Below are positions 18,914 to 28,510 of a DNA stretch of 64,000 nucleotides, in pieces. Numbering within the stretch: the first letter of the stretch is position 1; every line of letters starts with the position of its first letter. Source of the DNA: Delftia tsuruhatensis NBRC 16741 (lineage in GTDB: Bacteria; Pseudomonadota; Gammaproteobacteria; Burkholderiales; Burkholderiaceae_C). The stretch spans positions 186,001-250,000 of the forward strand of contig NZ_BCTO01000013.1 in assembly GCF_001571325.1 (NCBI RefSeq), in the 5' to 3' direction. The notes under the pieces were generated by a model. It was given only the letters and a program-made list of their open reading frames with translations, made no database searches and had not been told where the DNA came from. The translations under genes were made by a program, and so were the position numbers.

Positions 18914-20236
18914 ATGGGCAAGGAACAAGAAGCGGGTTCGGCAACGGCATCGGGCGGGGCGCGCATCGTCGTCGTGGGCGGTGGCGTGGCGGGGCTGGAG
19001 ATTGCCACGGCGCTGGGCAAGGGGCGCACGGGGGCCATCGGCTCGGTGACCCTGGTGGACAGCGATTCGGCCCATGTCTGGAAGCCCATGCTGCACACCA
19101 TTGCGGCCGGCACGCGCGACCTGGCCCAGCAGCAGACCACCTACCTGGCCCAGGCCAGCGACGCCAGCTTTGCCTACCAGCCCGGCGAAATGTGCGGCCT
19201 GGACCGCGAGGCCCGCGAGGCGCTGCTGGCCCCCATCGAGGCGCCTGATGGCCGCGAGATCGTGCCGGGCCGGCGCATTGCCTACGACAGGCTGGTGATC
19301 GCCGTGGGCAGCGGCGCCAATGATTTCGGCACGCCGGGCGTGGACGAGCACTGCTTCATGATCGACTCGCGCCGCAAGGCCGATGCCTTCAACAGCGAGA
19401 TCCGCCTGCGCATGGTGCGCTGCATGACCAGCGGCGAGCAGCTGCGCGTGGCCATCGTGGGCGGCGGCGCCACGGGCGTGGAGCTGGCGGCCGAGCTGGT
19501 GCAGCTGGCCGAGAGCGCCCGGGCCTATGGCGCGCTGGGCGAGGCCGCGCGCTTCGGCATCGTGCTGATCGAGGCCGGGCCGCGCCTGCTGCCCGGTTTT
19601 CCTGAAGAGATTTCCGAAGCCACGCGCCTGCGCCTGCAGGCCCTGGGCGTTTCGGTGATCGTCAACGGCCGCGTGCAGTCGGCCAGCGAAGAGGGGTTCG
19701 TGCTGGCCAGCGGCGAGTTCGTCCCCGCAGGCCTGCGTGTCTGGGCAGCGGGCGTGAAGGCCCCGGCCTTCCTGGCGCAGCTGGGACTGGAGACCACGCA
19801 AGGCAACCAGCTCAAGGTCAACGGCCAGCTGCAGACCAGCGACCCCCATGTCTACGCCGTGGGGGACTGCGCCAGCTTCACCCTGCCCGGGGCCAGCGTG
19901 CCGCTGCCGCCCACCGCCCAGGTGGCGCACCAGCAGGCTCGCTATCTGGTGGAGACGCTGCCGCGCCTGCTGAAGGAGCCGGGTTTCCGTCCCGAAGGCT
20001 TTGCCTACCGCGACTTTGGCGCCCTGGTGTCATTGGCCCATTACGACGCCTATGGATCGCTGGGCAAATTCGGCCTGTTCAACGGCGGCGTGATCCGCGG
20101 GCGCATGGCCATGCTGAGCCACATCATGCTGTACCGCTCGCACCAGGCCCGCATCTACGGCTTTTGGCGCGGCGGGCTGCTGTGGCTGATTGATCTGATG
20201 AATTCGCGCCTGCGCCCGTCGATCCGGCTGGACTGA
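18914..20236 (+). CDS. ndh: Type II NADH dehydrogenase (NAD(P)/FAD-dependent oxidoreductase)
   Basis: 440-residue flavoprotein of the non-proton-pumping NADH:quinone oxidoreductase family, a peripheral inner-membrane enzyme. The N-terminal FAD site is GGGVAGLE (residues 22-29), the NAD site is VGGGATGVELAAE near residue 183, and the second FAD motif YAVGDCA is near 314. The C-terminal ~40 residues are hydrophobic and basic (LLWLIDLMNSRLRPSIRLD), fitting a membrane-docking helix. The ATG at 18914 has AGGGAGCA just upstream; earlier in-frame codons lack this. An FNR-like box lies upstream. A sulfide:quinone reductase is less likely because the redox Cys pair of that family is not seen. Confidence 0.85.
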   Translation: MGKEQEAGSATASGGARIVVVGGGVAGLEIATALGKGRTGAIGSVTLVDSDSAHVWKPMLHTIAAGTRDLAQQQTTYLAQASDASFAYQPGEMCGLDREAREALLAPIEAPDGREIVPGRRIAYDRLVIAVGSGANDFGTPGVDEHCFMIDSRRKADAFNSEIRLRMVRCMTSGEQLRVAIVGGGATGVELAAELVQLAESARAYGALGEAARFGIVLIEAGPRLLPGFPEEISEATRLRLQALGVSVIVNGRVQSASEEGFVLASGEFVPAGLRVWAAGVKAPAFLAQLGLETTQGNQLKVNGQLQTSDPHVYAVGDCASFTLPGASVPLPPTAQVAHQQARYLVETLPRLLKEPGFRPEGFAYRDFGALVSLAHYDAYGSLGKFGLFNGGVIRGRMAMLSHIMLYRSHQARIYGFWRGGLLWLIDLMNSRLRPSIRLD

Positions 20237-20252
20237 GCGGCAGGACCCGGCA

Positions 20253-21866
20253 TCAAAGCAGCCCCTCGATGGGCAGCCAGCCCAGCACGCGCAGCATCAG
20301 GCGCTTGAATGCACTGCTGCCGGGCTCGGTGGTGGTGGTGAGCGGCGCAGGCGGCGTGCCGCTTTCCGTGGTCCAGCTCAGGCGGCCCTGTGCATCGATC
20401 TGCACGTGGTAGGCGGCAGACGGCAGGCTCTGGTCGAGCATGCGGCTCATCTGCGAAGCCATCTCTGGGCTGTCGATCAGCAGGCCCATCTCGGTGTTGA
20501 GGTGGGCCGAGCGCGGGTCGAAGTTGAACGAGCCCACGAAGATGCGCTCGCCATCGACCGCAAAAGTCTTCGCATGCAGGCTGGAGCCCGAGCTGCCGGG
20601 GCGGCTGCCGGAACCCACCGCCGCTTTCCCTGCCGATGCCGCTGCGGGCGAACGCGGGCCTGGGCTGGGTTCGTCGTCCTGCCTGCCGATCTGCCGGCGC
20701 AGCTCGTACAGCTGCACGCCTTCCTCGATCAGCGGGCGCCGGTAGCGGGCATAGCCGGCATGGACCACGGCCACGTCGGTCGCCTCCAGGCTGTTGGTGA
20801 GCACGCGCACGGCAATGCCCTGGCGGCGCAGGCCGGCCAGGGCGCGCACGCCGGCCTCGGTGGGCACGAAGTAGGGCGAGACCAGGTCCAGCTGGCGCTG
20901 CGGCTGGCCGATGGCCGGGGTCAGCTGGGTGATCAGCAGGCCCTCCTTGGGCACCTGGCCCAGCACCTTGGCCGGGTCGTCGCTGACCAGGGTGGCGCGG
21001 GCCCATTGCAGTGGCAGGCGGCCGGCCAGCAGCTCGCGCGTGAACGGGCTTTGCGCCACGGCGCGCACATAGGCCTGGGCTTCGGGGCGCTGCACTTCGG
21101 TGGCCAGGGCCTCGTAGGCGCGCGCCACCGCATAGTCGGGCAGCGGCGGCAGCAGGCTGGCCGCGGGATAGGCCGACGCGCTGGCCCAGTACTGGTCGAA
21201 AGCATGTGAAATGTCGGCCACCACCGGCCCCATGGCCACCACGTCCAGGTCGGCGAACAGCACGCCGTCGGTGGCCGCGAAGTACTCGTCGCCTATGTTG
21301 CGGCCGCCCACGATGCTGGCCTGGCTGTCGGCCGTGAAGCTCTTGTTGTGCATGCGCCGCTGGGTGCGCGAGAAATCCGTGACATAGCCCAGCGCCTTGG
21401 GCGTGCGCTGGGCAAAGGGGTTGAACAGCCGCACCTCGATCTGCGGATGCTGGTCCAGGGCGCCGAGCTGGGTGTCCAGTCCTGCCGTGCCGCCGTCGTC
21501 CAGCAGCAGGCGAACGCGCACGCCCCGGTCGGCGGCGCGGCGCAGTTCGTCGAGCAGCAGGTGGCCCGTGGTGTCGCCGCGCCAGATGTAGTACTGCACA
21601 TCCAGCGTGCGCTGTGCCACGCGGGCCAGCAGGGCGCGCGCGGCGTAGGCATTGCGTGCGTCGGACAGCGCGTGGATTGCGGTGAGCCCCGGATGCTGGT
21701 CCAGCAGCGGTGCCAGCGCCTGGCCCAGCAGCGTGGCCTGGGCGGCCTCGGGCGGCAGTGCCGTGGATTCGCTGCGGCCGGCCAGGGGCGGCAGGCTGCA
21801 GCCTGCCAGCAGCAGGGTCAGGACGAGCGCCTGGGTGGCGGCAAGGGCACGGCGCAGCAGGGGCAT
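20253..21866 (-). CDS. Phospholipase D-family lipoprotein (cardiolipin synthase C-like)
   Basis: 537-residue protein with two HKD catalytic motifs: HNKSFTADSQ near residue 171 and HAKTFAVDGE near 428, each followed by a GGRN or GSFNFD block. A lipoprotein signal ends in LLLAGC with acyl-Cys at residue 23, so the protein is probably membrane-anchored in the periplasm. The sequence YYIWRGDTTG and DDGGTAGLD fit the ClsC/YmdC group, which condenses phospholipids to cardiolipin, though hydrolytic PLD activity is an alternative. A Pro/Ser/Gly-rich insert of about 35 residues precedes the second HKD motif. ATG at 21866 is chosen for the signal peptide; it starts 23 bases after gltS ends, so the two may be co-transcribed. 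Confidence 0.85.
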   Translation of the reverse strand: MPLLRRALAATQALVLTLLLAGCSLPPLAGRSESTALPPEAAQATLLGQALAPLLDQHPGLTAIHALSDARNAYAARALLARVAQRTLDVQYYIWRGDTTGHLLLDELRRAADRGVRVRLLLDDGGTAGLDTQLGALDQHPQIEVRLFNPFAQRTPKALGYVTDFSRTQRRMHNKSFTADSQASIVGGRNIGDEYFAATDGVLFADLDVVAMGPVVADISHAFDQYWASASAYPAASLLPPLPDYAVARAYEALATEVQRPEAQAYVRAVAQSPFTRELLAGRLPLQWARATLVSDDPAKVLGQVPKEGLLITQLTPAIGQPQRQLDLVSPYFVPTEAGVRALAGLRRQGIAVRVLTNSLEATDVAVVHAGYARYRRPLIEEGVQLYELRRQIGRQDDEPSPGPRSPAAASAGKAAVGSGSRPGSSGSSLHAKTFAVDGERIFVGSFNFDPRSAHLNTEMGLLIDSPEMASQMSRMLDQSLPSAAYHVQIDAQGRLSWTTESGTPPAPLTTTTEPGSSAFKRLMLRVLGWLPIEGLL

Positions 21867-21889
21867 GGTGCGTTCGGTGTTCGTAGTGG

Positions 21890-23119
21890 TCAGTGCAGCC
21901 AGCGGATGAACAGCTGGATCACGGTGGCATTGACGATGTCGACGAAGAAGGCGCCCACCATAGGGACGATGAGAAAGGCCTTGTGCGATGGGCCGTACTG
22001 GTTGGTGATGGCCTGCATATTGGCCACGGCCGTGGGCGTGGCACCCATGCCGAAACCGCAGTGGCCGGCGGCCAGCACGGCTGCATCGTAGTTGCTGCCC
22101 ATGATGCGGAAGGTCACCAGCGCGGCATACAGGCCCATGACCAGCGTCTGGGCCGCCAGGATCACCATCAGCGGTGCCGCCAGCCCCGCCAGCTCCCACA
22201 GCTTGAGCGACAGCAGGGCCATGGCCAGGTAGATGGACAGCGAGGCATTGCCGAAGACGTCGATGGCCCGGTCGAATACCTGGAAGTGAAAGACATAGTC
22301 CAGCGTGTTGCGGATCAGGACGCCACCGGCCAGCGCCCAGACGAAGGTGGGCAGGGAGAACAGGGTGCCGGCGGTGAACTGCGTCATGAACTCGGCGAAG
22401 CCCAGGCAGCCCGCGAACAGGGCCAGTGTTTCTATGGCCGCGCTGGTGGTGATCAGGCGCGTCTGCTCGGGGTTCTCGAAGCCGCCGTGGCTTGCGCTTT
22501 CGCCCAGCGGGGGCTGTTTTTCGGGGGCGGCTGCGGGGTCATGCACGGCAAGCCTGCGGCGCGTGATCAGGGCCTTGGCCAGCGGGCCGCCGATCAGGCC
22601 GCCGATCACCAGTCCGAAGGTGGCACAGGCAATGCCCAGGGTGACCGCGCCCTGGATGCCGTATTCGCGCTCGAAAACCTGGCCCCAGGCACCTGCCGTG
22701 CCATGGCCGCCCGTCAGGGTGACGGAGCCTGCGATCAGCCCGAACAGCGGATCGAGCCCGAGCATCTTGGCCAGGCTCACGCCGACCAGATCCTGCAGGC
22801 TGATGAAGACGGCGACCACGGCCAGGAACAGCAGCAGCGAACGGCCGCCTTCGCGCAGCTTGGCGAAATTGGCGCTCAGCCCGATGGACGAGAAAAACAC
22901 CAGCATGAAGGCCATCTGCAGCTCGCTGCTGAAGCTGAAGGTGCAGCCCAGGGTCTGGTTGAGCACGAACAGGGCGACGGCCACGACCAGGCCGCCGGCC
23001 ACGGGCTCGGGGATGTTGAATTCGCGCAGCAGGCGCAGGTGCCGTACCAGCCATTTGCCCAGCAAAAGGACGAGGGCGGCGAAGATCAGGGTGTAGTAGG
23101 CGCTGAAAGTCAGGTGCAT
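21890..23119 (-). CDS. gltS: Sodium/glutamate symporter GltS
   Basis: 409-residue inner-membrane carrier with about ten to twelve hydrophobic segments and the ESS-family signatures: FNIPEPVAGGL near residues 34-44, FFSSIGLSANF near 75-85, and the two re-entrant GGHGTAGAWG-type loops (first near residue 137; second GHCGFGMGATP near the C-terminus). It imports glutamate with Na+. The protein ends at an aromatic IRWLH. It stands upstream of the PLD lipoprotein gene on the same strand, and 137 bases separate it from the phoD stop. Nothing in the sequence suggests truncation. Confidence 0.93.
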   Translation of the reverse strand: MHLTFSAYYTLIFAALVLLLGKWLVRHLRLLREFNIPEPVAGGLVVAVALFVLNQTLGCTFSFSSELQMAFMLVFFSSIGLSANFAKLREGGRSLLLFLAVVAVFISLQDLVGVSLAKMLGLDPLFGLIAGSVTLTGGHGTAGAWGQVFEREYGIQGAVTLGIACATFGLVIGGLIGGPLAKALITRRRLAVHDPAAAPEKQPPLGESASHGGFENPEQTRLITTSAAIETLALFAGCLGFAEFMTQFTAGTLFSLPTFVWALAGGVLIRNTLDYVFHFQVFDRAIDVFGNASLSIYLAMALLSLKLWELAGLAAPLMVILAAQTLVMGLYAALVTFRIMGSNYDAAVLAAGHCGFGMGATPTAVANMQAITNQYGPSHKAFLIVPMVGAFFVDIVNATVIQLFIRWLH

Positions 23120-23256
23120 GGCTTCCGTTTTCCGGTGGGCGGGGCAAGGCAGCGCACCATACGATAGGCGGCATGCCGGGGGGCGATGTCAGGATAGCCA
23201 CTGATTGCCAGGCCTGCTGAAAGTGCCCTTTGGTCGTGCCCTGCGTCAGTGCCCTG

Positions 23257-24891
23257 TCAGCTGGCTACGGGGCCGGGCCGCCTGTCCTCGACGGTGAAGC
23301 GGGCCAGCGTGTAGATGCGGCTGTCGGCTCGCATCGGGTTGGCCACGGCGCGCAGCTCGCTGGTCCAGCGCTCGGGCGTGATGTCGGCCAGCCCGTAGCC
23401 GCGTTCCTCGCAGCGTGCGTACAGCACCTGCGGGTTGTGGTCGACGATGGCATCGACCTTGGCCTGGGTGGTGCCGCTGCGCGAGGTGATGGACGTGCTG
23501 CAGAACTCGCTGGCCACGACGGGATTGCGCCGCTCGGGCGCGGCCTCGGGGTCTGCGTGCACGGCACAGACATAGTTCTGGTGCAGGTCGCCGCCCAGCA
23601 GCACGCTGTTGCGCGGCGTGGGCTGGGCGCCCGGCGTGAGGTGGCGCACCAGGCGCTGGCGCGCTGCAGGGTAGCCGTCCCAGCTGTCCGTGGCCTGCGA
23701 TCCCGAGGGCGGCCGGTGCGTGGACACCAGGGTGGGCTGGGCCAGGATGCTCCAGCGCGGTCCCTCGCTTGCGTGCTGGCGGGCATCTTCGGCCAGCTGG
23801 CGGTACAGCCACTGCTCCTGCGTCCAGCCCAGGAAGCTGCGCGCCGTATCCGACAGGGCTGCGCATTGCGCAGGGCGCACGCTGCCCTTGTCTGCCGCTC
23901 CCTCGGCGCGGCAGGCCTGGGCGCTGCGGTACTGGCGGCCGTCCAGAAAATGCAGCCGGGCCAGCCGGCCCCACTGCAGGCTGCGGTACAGCTGCAGCCC
24001 GCCGCCGCCATGCTGGGCGCCCGCGCCGGTCAGCGCGCTGGCGCGCAGCGGCATGTTCTCGTAGAAGGCCTGCCAGGCAGCCATGCGCCGGGCCAGGAAG
24101 CGCCCGGCATCGCCCTGGCCCTGGTCGCCGGCGTAGTTGTTCTCCACCTCATGGTCGTCCCAGCCCACGGACCAGTTGCACATGGCGTGCGCTGCCTGCA
24201 GCAGCGGGTCGCTCTTGTGCAGGGCGTAGCGGTCCCGGTAGTCCTGCAGGCTTTGCGCGGCCCGCAGGTTGTGGGTGCGGGCCAGGCCCAGCGTCATGGC
24301 GGGCGTGGCGTACTCGTAGATGTAGTCGCCCAGGAAGAGCACCAGGTCCGGCGCGTCCTGCACCACCTGGCGCCAGGCCGCGTAGTAGCCGTGCTCCCAG
24401 CGCTGGCAGGAGGCATAGGCCAGGCGCAGCCGCTGGGGCAGGCTGCCGGGCGCGGGCGCCGTGCGGCAGCGGCCCGTGCTGCTCACGGCCTGGCCCAGCA
24501 TGAAGCGGTAGTGGTACCAGCGGTCAGGCGCCAGCCCTCCCACCTGCACATGCACGCCGTGGCCCCATTCGGGCTGGGCCATGGCCTCGCCGCTGCGCAC
24601 GATCTGGCGGAACAGCGGGTCGTGCGCCAGCTCCCAGCGGATCTTGAGCGCAGGCATGGCCGTGGTGTCGGTCTCGCCCAGCTGGGCCAGCGGTGGCGTC
24701 AGCCGCGTCCACAGCAGCACGTTGTCGGGTTCGGGGTCGCCGCTGGCCACGCCCAGCGTGAAGGGGTTGTGCGCAGGCCGCTCGCCCAGGCGGGCCCAGG
24801 CAGGCAACTGGCCCAGCGCCGTGGCCAGGCCCGCTGCGACCAGAAACTGGCGCCGCGGTGCAGGGACGGGGGCGCTGAAGGGCAGGGGCAT
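23257..24891 (-). CDS. phoD: Alkaline phosphatase D (PhoD-like phosphodiesterase), Tat-exported
   Basis: 544-residue secreted phosphatase/phosphodiesterase. An RRQFLVAAGLATAL opening suggests a twin-arginine signal peptide. An N-terminal PhoD domain (NPFTLGVASGDPEPDNVLLWTRL) is followed by the metallophosphatase core with metal-ligand motifs LFLGDYIYEYA, WDDHEVENNYAG and LLGGDLHQNYV, and the characteristic YASCQRWEHGYY. Such enzymes release phosphate from phosphodiesters in the periplasm using Ca and Fe and are often induced by phosphate starvation; I see no convincing Pho box. The stop lies 137 bases past the gltS start in transcription order, so the two may belong to one unit. Start at 24891 is preceded by the stop of the GGDEF gene 60 bases away. 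Confidence 0.9.
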   Translation of the reverse strand: MPLPFSAPVPAPRRQFLVAAGLATALGQLPAWARLGERPAHNPFTLGVASGDPEPDNVLLWTRLTPPLAQLGETDTTAMPALKIRWELAHDPLFRQIVRSGEAMAQPEWGHGVHVQVGGLAPDRWYHYRFMLGQAVSSTGRCRTAPAPGSLPQRLRLAYASCQRWEHGYYAAWRQVVQDAPDLVLFLGDYIYEYATPAMTLGLARTHNLRAAQSLQDYRDRYALHKSDPLLQAAHAMCNWSVGWDDHEVENNYAGDQGQGDAGRFLARRMAAWQAFYENMPLRASALTGAGAQHGGGGLQLYRSLQWGRLARLHFLDGRQYRSAQACRAEGAADKGSVRPAQCAALSDTARSFLGWTQEQWLYRQLAEDARQHASEGPRWSILAQPTLVSTHRPPSGSQATDSWDGYPAARQRLVRHLTPGAQPTPRNSVLLGGDLHQNYVCAVHADPEAAPERRNPVVASEFCSTSITSRSGTTQAKVDAIVDHNPQVLYARCEERGYGLADITPERWTSELRAVANPMRADSRIYTLARFTVEDRRPGPVAS

Positions 24892-24951
24892 GGCGGTTCG
24901 GGGGCAGGTGGCGCAAGAAAGCGGGGAGATACGGAGCGTGGCCTCGGTGGA

Positions 24952-26550
24952 TCAAAGGCCGGCGCCTGCATTTCCAACTGGCTGCCATTGTGCGCCTGAT
25001 GCCGTGGCAATGCTGTGCTTGCCGCGCTCCTTGGCCTGCAGCATGGCGGTATCCGCGCGGCGCAGCACGTCCATGCCGTTTTCGTGGCTTTGCAGCTGGG
25101 CCACGCCCGCACTGAAGCTCAATGGCCGGGGGGCCGGCTGGCCTGGCGTCTGCGAAGAGGCTGGCAAAGGCGTCTGCTCCAGCAACTGCAGCAGGCGCTG
25201 CAGCGCCTGGGCGCCCGCAGTCTCCGGTGTCTGGGGCAGCAGCAGCACGAAGGCCTGGCCCTCGTATCGGCCCACCACGTCCTCGGGACGCAGTCCCTGG
25301 CGTGCCAGCTGGGCCACATGGATGAGGGCGGCATCGCCCATGGCATGCCCCAGCTCGGCATTGAGGGCCTGCATGCCGTCCATGTCGAGCAGGGCAACGC
25401 TCAGCGGCTGGCCATGGCGCTGGGCGCGCGCCACCTCGCGGTCCAGCGCCTCGCTCACGCCCAGGCGGTTGAGCTGGCCGGTCAGCGGATCGTGGCGTGC
25501 ACGGCGCGCGGCCTCGTCCAGTTCCTGCTGCAGGGCCTCTATGCGCGCCTCGCAGGCATCGACATGGCTGCGCAGCGATTGCAGCTCTTCCTGGGCCACG
25601 CGGCTGCCGGCGGCCATGGTGCGGGTGGCCTCCAGCACCTGTTGCAGCAGCGGGGCGGCATCCTCCAGGCGCTGGATGCCGTCCAGCTGGCGCGCGGCTT
25701 CCTCCATGCGGGCGCCCAGTGTTTCGTTGCTGCTCGTGATCTTTGCCAGATGCTGGACGAAGCCGCCCAGCATGTCCTTGAGCGCCTGCTGCGCGGCGGC
25801 CATGCCGTCCTGCAGCTGCATGCGCCGGTGGATCACGGTCTGCAGCTCGCGCCGCGCATCCACCAGGGGCGCGGGTGACAGCGGCGGCGTGATGGCCTGC
25901 TCGATGGCCGTGAGCTGCGGCACCAGCCAGCTGCCGTGCGTGGGGTCCTGGGCCAGATGCTGGATCAGGGTCTGCAGCAGCTCCTGCACCAGCTGCAGGA
26001 CCTGGAGCTGGTCGGCAATGGAGAACGACAGCTGGTAGTGCTGGTCATGCAGGCGCCGCGCCAGGGCCTTGGCGTCCACGGGCGGTGCCTGCAGCTGTTC
26101 CATGAGCTGCTGATGCAGTTGCCGGGTCTTGGCTTCCTGGGTGTTCAGCAGCGTAAAGAAGGCCTCGAAGCGCCGCGCCAGCTGCTGCGTCAGATCCTCG
26201 GGCAAAGCCTGCAGGGGCGGCGGCACGGGCAATTCCACGGGCCTGGCCTCATGGGTTGGCGGCTGCAGGGCCGCGTTGGCATAGGCGGTGATGACCTGCT
26301 GCAGGCCCTGCCAGTCGCTGCGCTCTATGGCGGCGCCCAACTGGTCGCGCAGGCGCTTCTGTCCGGGCGTCTGCGCAGGCAAAAGCGCATGGACGTGGCG
26401 CAACGGCCCCTGGGGAAAGCTGGCGGGGCCGGGTTCGCCGGCTGCCTGCTCATAGAGGCGGGTGTAGTTTTCCGGGGTGGGCGGCAGGCGGTTCAGCGCC
26501 AGTTGCCGCAGGGTTTCGCGTGCCAGTTCGGAAGCGGAGCGCTCGGCCAT
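24952..26550 (-). CDS. GGDEF-domain protein with degenerate active site, intact I-site
   Basis: 532-residue cytoplasmic protein. The first ~340 residues are helical with Gln/Ala-rich coiled-coil segments and no recognised sensor domain. The C-terminal GGDEF domain begins at DPLTGQLNRLG (near 355) and has the metal-site LLDMDGM and the GHAMGDAAL helix. The catalytic GGDEF is replaced by E430-G-Q-A-F434, so diguanylate cyclase activity is very unlikely. The allosteric c-di-GMP inhibition site RxxD is kept as R421-P-E-D424 exactly five residues before, so the protein may be a c-di-GMP receptor. It sits between phoD and a quinone oxidoreductase on the same strand. The start at 26550 is the first ATG of the frame. 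Confidence 0.85.
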   Translation of the reverse strand: MAERSASELARETLRQLALNRLPPTPENYTRLYEQAAGEPGPASFPQGPLRHVHALLPAQTPGQKRLRDQLGAAIERSDWQGLQQVITAYANAALQPPTHEARPVELPVPPPLQALPEDLTQQLARRFEAFFTLLNTQEAKTRQLHQQLMEQLQAPPVDAKALARRLHDQHYQLSFSIADQLQVLQLVQELLQTLIQHLAQDPTHGSWLVPQLTAIEQAITPPLSPAPLVDARRELQTVIHRRMQLQDGMAAAQQALKDMLGGFVQHLAKITSSNETLGARMEEAARQLDGIQRLEDAAPLLQQVLEATRTMAAGSRVAQEELQSLRSHVDACEARIEALQQELDEAARRARHDPLTGQLNRLGVSEALDREVARAQRHGQPLSVALLDMDGMQALNAELGHAMGDAALIHVAQLARQGLRPEDVVGRYEGQAFVLLLPQTPETAGAQALQRLLQLLEQTPLPASSQTPGQPAPRPLSFSAGVAQLQSHENGMDVLRRADTAMLQAKERGKHSIATASGAQWQPVGNAGAGL

Positions 26551-26608
26551 GGGTGGGCAGTTGTTTCAGAATGCAATGCCCTCCAGTGTGGCATGGCCGG
26601 CGCCCGGT

Positions 26609-27589
26609 TCACTGCTCGTTGACCATGACCAGCTTGCCCTGGACCTGGCGCGATCCCATGCGTGCGTAGGCCGCGTGCAGCTCGGCCATGGGCATGGTGC
26701 GGTCGATCACGGGCTTGATCTTTCCCTGGCCGTACCACTGGGCCAGCTCCTGCATCATGGCCGCGTTGGCCTTGGGCTCGCGCCGGGAGAACTCGCCCCA
26801 GAAGACACCCACCAGCGATGCGCCCTTGAGCAGCGGCAGGTTCAGCGGCAGGGCCGGGATGGGGCCTGCGGCAAAGCCCACGATCAGATAGCGGCCGCGC
26901 CAGGCGATGGAGCGGAAGGCGGGCTCGGCGAAGTCGCCGCCCACGGGGTCGTAGACCACGTCGGGGCCCTTGCCGTCGGTGGCCTCCTTGATGGCCGCGC
27001 GCAGGTCGCCCTGGCTGTAGTTGATGGTGGCATCGGCGCCCTGGGCCTTGCACAGCGCGCACTTTTCGTCGGTGGAGGCTGCCGCGATCACGCGTGCGCC
27101 TGCCGCCTTGGCGATCTGGATGGCGGCCGTGCCCACGCCGCCTGCCGCGCCCAGCACCAGCACGGTCTCGCCCTCGCGTAGCTGGCCACGGTCGATCAGC
27201 GCATGGTGCGAGGTGGCATAGGTCATGATGAAGGCCGCTGCATCGACGAAGCTGAATCCATCGGGCAGCGGCATGCACAGCGCGGCCGGTGCCAGCGTAT
27301 GGGTGCCAAAGCCCCCGGTGCCCGACAGGCAGGCCACGCGCTGGCCCACGCTGAGGTGGCTCACGCCTTCGCCCACGGCCTGGACCACGCCCGCGTATTC
27401 CGAACCCGGCACGAACGGCAGCTCAGGCTTCATCTGGTACTTGTTCTGCACGATCAGCAGATCGGGAAAGTTCAGGCTGGCCGCCTTCACTTCGAGCAGT
27501 ACCTGTCCAGGGCCCGGTGCGGGTGTGGGCAGCTGCGTCCACTGCAGTTGATCGACGCCCGTGGGCGTTGTGCAAAGCCAAGCGTGCAT
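26609..27589 (-). CDS. NADPH:quinone oxidoreductase (zinc-independent MDR family)
   Basis: 326-residue medium-chain dehydrogenase/reductase with the quinone oxidoreductase pattern. The N-terminal GroES-like domain contains PFVPGSEYAGVV near residues 58-69, and the Rossmann domain carries LGAAGGVGTAAIQIAKA near 146-162. There is no structural-zinc Cys cluster and no catalytic zinc Cys/His pair, which separates it from alcohol dehydrogenases. Enzymes of this group reduce quinones, enals or enoyl thioesters using NADPH; the substrate here is not defined. It runs toward the GGDEF gene, 58 bases away, and diverges from surE. ATG at 27589. Confidence 0.88.
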   Translation of the reverse strand: MHAWLCTTPTGVDQLQWTQLPTPAPGPGQVLLEVKAASLNFPDLLIVQNKYQMKPELPFVPGSEYAGVVQAVGEGVSHLSVGQRVACLSGTGGFGTHTLAPAALCMPLPDGFSFVDAAAFIMTYATSHHALIDRGQLREGETVLVLGAAGGVGTAAIQIAKAAGARVIAAASTDEKCALCKAQGADATINYSQGDLRAAIKEATDGKGPDVVYDPVGGDFAEPAFRSIAWRGRYLIVGFAAGPIPALPLNLPLLKGASLVGVFWGEFSRREPKANAAMMQELAQWYGQGKIKPVIDRTMPMAELHAAYARMGSRQVQGKLVMVNEQ

Positions 27590-27706
27590 GGTGGTTGTCT
27601 CCTGTGATTGAATGCCTGGCCGATGATAGGAGTGTGGCGGGAATGCCTCCTGTCCCTCGGGCGACGAGACGCCCGCCTACAATCGCCCGCAATCCCTGCT
27701 GTATCC

Positions 27707-28510
27707 ATGAAGATTCTCATTTGTAACGACGACGGCTACCAGGCGCCCGGCATCCAGGCCTTGTACGAGGCGCTGCGCACGGTGGCAGACGTCGAGGTGG
27801 TGGCGCCGGAGCACAACAACAGTGCCAAGTCCAACGCCCTGACGCTGAATGCACCGCTGTACGTGCACCAGGCCCACAACGGTTTCCGCTATGTCAACGG
27901 CACGCCGGCAGACTGCGTGCACATCGCCCTGACCGGCCTGCTGGGCTACCGGCCCGACCTGGTGGTCTCCGGCATCAACAACGGCGCCAACATGGGCGAC
28001 GACACCATCTATTCGGGCACCGTCGGCGCGGCCATGGAGGGCTTTCTTTTCGGCATTCCCGCCATTGCCTTCTCCCAGGTGGACAAGGGCTGGTCCGAGA
28101 TCGAGGCTGCCGCCGCCGCCGCGCGCCAGCTGGTCATGGACATGCAGTCGCAGGAACTGATCGGCCTGTCGCCCTGGCTGCTCAACGTGAACATTCCCAA
28201 CATGCCGCTGTCCGCGCTCAAGCCGCTCAAGCTGTGCCGGCTGGGCCGCCGCCATGCGGCCGAGCGCGTCATCACCCAGGAGAGCCCGCGCGGCGAAATG
28301 ATGTATTGGATAGGCAGCGCAGGCGCGGCCATGGATGACTCGGAGGGCACGGACTTCCACGCCACGTCCCACGGCCACATGTCTGTCACGCCGCTGAAGG
28401 TGGACCTGACCGACCATGACAACCTGGGCTACTGGGCGCAGACGGCGGCCAGGCTGGCATCGGCCAGTCAGGCCGTGCTGCCTGCCCAGGGCGGGGCGGT
28501 GCAACCGTGA
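27707..28510 (+). CDS. surE: 5'/3'-nucleotidase SurE
   Basis: 267-residue survival protein, a metal-dependent nucleotide monophosphatase. The metal-site aspartates are D8-D9 in [14 protein letters not shown]39 lies in [11 protein letters not shown], and the Asn ligand is in [12 protein letters not shown] near residues 88-99; this is the full SurE signature. It is the first gene of a surE-pcm-nlpD cluster that is conserved in many proteobacteria and linked to stationary-phase survival. The ATG at 27707 is given by the family opening [10 protein letters not shown]; a TACAAT hexamer at 27678-27683 may be its -10. Its stop overlaps the pcm start by four bases. Confidence 0.96.
   Translation: MKILICNDDGYQAPGIQALYEALRTVADVEVVAPEHNNSAKSNALTLNAPLYVHQAHNGFRYVNGTPADCVHIALTGLLGYRPDLVVSGINNGANMGDDTIYSGTVGAAMEGFLFGIPAIAFSQVDKGWSEIEAAAAAARQLVMDMQSQELIGLSPWLLNVNIPNMPLSALKPLKLCRLGRRHAAERVITQESPRGEMMYWIGSAGAAMDDSEGTDFHATSHGHMSVTPLKVDLTDHDNLGYWAQTAARLASASQAVLPAQGGAVQP

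Noticed and set aside
24952-26550. Calling the GGDEF protein an active diguanylate cyclase
   Set aside because: The catalytic GGDEF motif is EGQAF at residues 430-434.
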